DNA of 5,909 bases, taken from NCBI GenBank assembly GCA_003694775.1, contig RFJV01000586.1:1-5909 (forward strand). The letters run 5' to 3'. The position numbers and the translations under genes are program-made. How positions within the stretch are numbered: position 1 is the stretch's first letter; the number at the start of each line of letters is the position of its first letter. The DNA is from Chloroflexota bacterium (GTDB lineage: Bacteria > Chloroflexota > Anaerolineae > 4572-78 > J111). Below, one piece after another: positions 5,135-5,909 of this stretch. The notes beneath the pieces are model-generated. The model worked only from the letters and a program-made list of their open reading frames with translations, made no database searches and was not told where the DNA came from.

Positions 5135-5264
5135 TGTGCACCTCCAGGATTCTGAGCTGGCCGTTGACCGTCCACAGGATGGCGCGGGATTCAACCGGCC
5201 TGGGGGAACGAATGTTGCGCTGCCTATTGCGTCGGGAGAGAAAGTTTGCTATAATCTTGAGCAT
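5127..5264 (-). CDS. 45-aa small basic protein
   Basis: A short frame beginning MLKIIANFLSRRNRQRNIRS and ending in a hydrophobic-charged segment (AILWTVNGQLRILEVHNG). The evidence for translation is positional: GAAAGGAGACACACTT precedes the ATG at 5264 at good spacing, and its TGA overlaps the next gene's ATG by 8 bp (ATGGCTGA), the same junction style used elsewhere in the operon. Family not recognised. The N-terminal 18 residues form a short hydrophobic then arginine-rich amphipathic segment. Its start and ribosome site are exactly opposite a predicted plus-strand small RNA, and GGAG of the ribosome site can also pair with CUCC about eight bases upstream, so its translation may be controlled. 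Confidence 0.6.
   Translation of the reverse strand: MLKIIANFLSRRNRQRNIRSPRPVESRAILWTVNGQLRILEVHNG
5227..5255 (+). promoter_or_regulatory. Rightward extended -10 promoter
   Basis: TATAAT at 5250-5255 is preceded by TGC, giving the extended -10 motif TGCTATAAT. TTGCGT at 5227-5232 is a partial -35 at 17-bp spacing. The motif lies inside the coding sequence of the leftward 45-aa ORF and points to a perfect terminator 36 bp downstream, so it would produce a short RNA. The -10 is consensus; the -35 matches only TTG. Confidence 0.5.
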
Positions 5265-5330
5265 AAGTGTGTCTCCTTTCATTTGGAGTTCCACCGCCGG
5301 CGAGGGCAGTCACCGGCGGTGGTTTTTTTT
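5262..5330 (+). ncRNA. Predicted ~70-nt antisense small RNA
   Basis: Bounded by the rightward promoter (start expected about seven bases after 5255) and by the intrinsic terminator ending at 5330. The RNA would cover the start codon and ribosome site of the leftward 45-aa ORF and the spacer up to the 72-aa gene's stop. Its 5' part contains UCUCCUUUC, complementary to that ribosome site and partly to the similar AAAGGAG sites before the 72-aa, RecT-like and 85-aa genes. No known RNA family is recognised; the call rests on promoter plus terminator architecture. Confidence 0.45.
5291..5330 (+). terminator. Strong rightward intrinsic terminator
   Basis: CCACCGCCGG (5291-5300) and CCGGCGGTGG (5313-5322) form a perfect 10-bp GC-rich stem with a 12-base loop, followed at once by eight T (5323-5330). 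On the minus strand there is no T-tract after the stem, so it acts only on rightward transcription although every neighbouring gene is leftward. The minus-strand stop of the 72-aa gene (TAA, 5329-5331) uses the last bases of this tract. Confidence 0.8.
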
Positions 5331-5547
5331 AAACCGAAAATCCCGGCAGGCGTGGCGCGCCTAACCGGGATAACCGCTGGTCTTCCGGCAGTTCCTGGAG
5401 TTCCTCCGGGCGGCAGAACCAGGTGTTCCCGCTGTCTTCTGCTTGCACCTGGCAGGTTCCGTCCTCGGTCACGGCGAGGACCGTTACCGTGGTCGGGCGT
5501 CCGTGCCGGGTGCTGATGGCTGTGTCGCCGGGTTTGAATTTTGGCAT
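5329..5547 (-). CDS. 72-aa SH3-barrel-like small protein
   Basis: The protein starts MPKFKPGDTAISTRHGRPTT, continuing VTVLAVTEDGTCQVQAEDSG, then NTWFCRPEELQELPE and a short tail. The 'F-K-P-G-D ... G ... V-T-V ... D-G-T ... V' pattern is typical of small SH3-like or KOW-like beta-barrels; this is fold-level inference and gives no specific activity. The ATG at 5547 has AAAGGAGCCGTCA before it and no competing start nearby; the frame upstream to 5632 runs through the promoter. It is the first gene of the leftward operon, about 50 bases from the expected transcription start, which is a usual place for a small regulatory or modulatory protein. Confidence 0.8.
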   Translation of the reverse strand: MPKFKPGDTAISTRHGRPTTVTVLAVTEDGTCQVQAEDSGNTWFCRPEELQELPEDQRLSRLGAPRLPGFSV

Positions 5548-5586
5548 TGACGGCTCCTTTGGTGATGGAATATAAAGAATGTAGAC

Positions 5587-5642
5587 TGGTATCTATATAT
5601 ACCATTTTACCACAAATAAATACCTTTGTCAACTATGGTAAA
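5587..5642. promoter_or_regulatory. Candidate operator: GGTA/TACC inverted repeats over the leftward promoter
   Basis: TGGTAT (5587-5592) and ATACCA (5599-5604) form a perfect inverted repeat over the expected transcription start. TTTACCA (5606-5612) and TGGTAAA (5636-5642) form a second perfect 7-bp inverted repeat, with centres 30 bp (about three helical turns) apart, overlapping the -10 and flanking the -35. TACC at 5621-5624 pairs with GGTA at 5637-5640 as a third. The arrangement is that of a repressor site. Confidence 0.55.
5604..5632 (-). promoter_or_regulatory. Leftward sigma70-type promoter of the operon
   Basis: On the minus strand, TTGACA (5632-5627, a perfect -35) is followed after 17 bases by TAAAAT (5609-5604, one mismatch to TATAAT). 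Transcription would begin near 5597, about 50 bases before the 72-aa start. It is the best promoter in the window and the surrounding DNA is distinctly AT-rich. Confidence 0.85.
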
Positions 5643-5643
5643 C

Positions 5644-5670
5644 AAAAAAGACACCCGATTCAGGGTGTCT
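5644..5670 (-). terminator. Leftward intrinsic terminator upstream of the operon promoter
   Basis: AGACACCC and GGGTGTCT (5649-5656 and 5663-5670) form an 8-bp stem with loop GATTCA; read leftward the stem is followed by six T (5649-5644). It would stop any leftward transcription entering from beyond 5670 and so insulate the promoter that begins 12 bp later. Rightward, only a broken T-tract (CTTT) follows. Confidence 0.75.
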
Positions 5671-5677
5671 CTTTGCG

Positions 5678-5692
5678 GTGCAAATTTTGCAC
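5678..5692. repeat. 15-bp palindrome GTGCAAATTTTGCAC, copy 2
   Basis: Identical to 812-826, including the flanking GG (5693-5694). Here it lies between the leftward terminator and the rightward promoter, in the divergent control region, where a DNA-binding site is more natural than inside a gene. Confidence 0.7.
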
Positions 5693-5715
5693 GGAATGGC
5701 TGTTGTTTAGAACTC

Positions 5716-5744
5716 TTGTTCTGTTTGGGTAAAAATGCTATAAT
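5716..5744 (+). promoter_or_regulatory. Rightward extended -10 promoter toward the right edge
   Basis: TATAAT (5739-5744) preceded by TGC gives the extended -10 TGCTATAAT, the same as at 5247-5255. TTGTTC (5716-5721) is a partial -35 at 17 bp. Transcription would start near 5751 and run into the truncated membrane-protein frame, making the control region divergent. Confidence 0.55.
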
Positions 5745-5746
5745 GA

Positions 5747-5909
5747 TTTAGGAAGTATCAAATCGCTTACTCCGCTCTTCATAAGAAGGGGCTGTGCCAA
5801 ATCTATCTATATTTTGTCAGTAACCCAACCTCTATCGCCAAAATTGGTATTATCCTGGGCTTTCTGGCCTTTGCCGGTATGATTGTCCTGGTAGCCTATG
5901 CCTGGTCCC
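5747..5909 (+). CDS. Partial rightward frame with a transmembrane segment; start not identified
   Basis: The frame is open from the TGA at 5744-5746 to the window edge (54 codons). Codons 33-53 read IGIILGFLAFAGMIVLVAYA, a convincing membrane helix preceded by SNPTSIAK; upstream codons look less protein-like. There is no ATG, GTG or TTG before ATG at 5879, and that ATG lacks a ribosome site. So either the start is a rare codon (for example CTG at 5792, just after AAGAAGGGG, which is too close), translation begins at 5879, or the gene's start is broken. A promoter upstream supports some rightward product. Family not recognised; it continues beyond the window. Confidence 0.3.

Overview
The window is a compact, GC-rich, almost entirely leftward (minus-strand) gene block that looks like part of a plasmid or integrative element. 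No gene in it identifies the host. The high GC content, sigma70-type promoters and PRTRC-type genes indicate a bacterium; a Chloroflexota-like environmental lineage is only a guess. The strongest recognition is a PRTRC gene cluster (plasmid-borne genes that usually accompany ParB, ThiF and an actin-like protein). Some of its members are described as a bacterial ubiquitin-like conjugation system: protein C is ubiquitin-like, protein B is E2-like (family D) and protein A is JAB-related.

Layout in the direction of transcription, right to left. At the right edge is an AT-rich control region (about 5550-5760). It holds a near-consensus leftward promoter (TTGACA, 17 bp, TAAAAT) embedded in GGTA/TACC inverted repeats, a leftward intrinsic terminator just upstream of it, a 15-bp palindrome, and a divergent rightward promoter. 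That second promoter reads toward a truncated open frame encoding a membrane segment. The leftward promoter feeds a 72-aa SH3-barrel-like protein, a 45-aa small ORF with a strong ribosome site, and a 108-aa unknown protein. Opposite the 45-aa start, a plus-strand extended -10 promoter and a perfect plus-strand terminator bracket about 70 nt, so a small antisense RNA is predicted.

Next comes a 138-bp gene-free segment (4670-4807) packed with seven GTAGAA/TTCTAC half-sites that form nested inverted repeats. It is followed by a RecT-like annealing protein (343 aa), a 70-aa cysteine-rich zinc-ribbon-like protein, an 85-aa unknown protein and a 268-aa DUF3102-like protein.

The left third is the PRTRC block: protein C (77 aa, ending in glycine), an 80-aa ORF that may be the N-terminal part of the next frame, an acidic protein in the position of PRTRC F, protein B (223 aa), a 73-aa CPCC protein, and the first 71 residues of protein A, cut by the window edge. 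Most stops and starts in this block overlap by 8-14 bp or as ATGA, so translation is probably coupled. An E1-like ThiF gene and the actin-like protein D would be expected just beyond the left edge; neither they nor ParB lie in the window.
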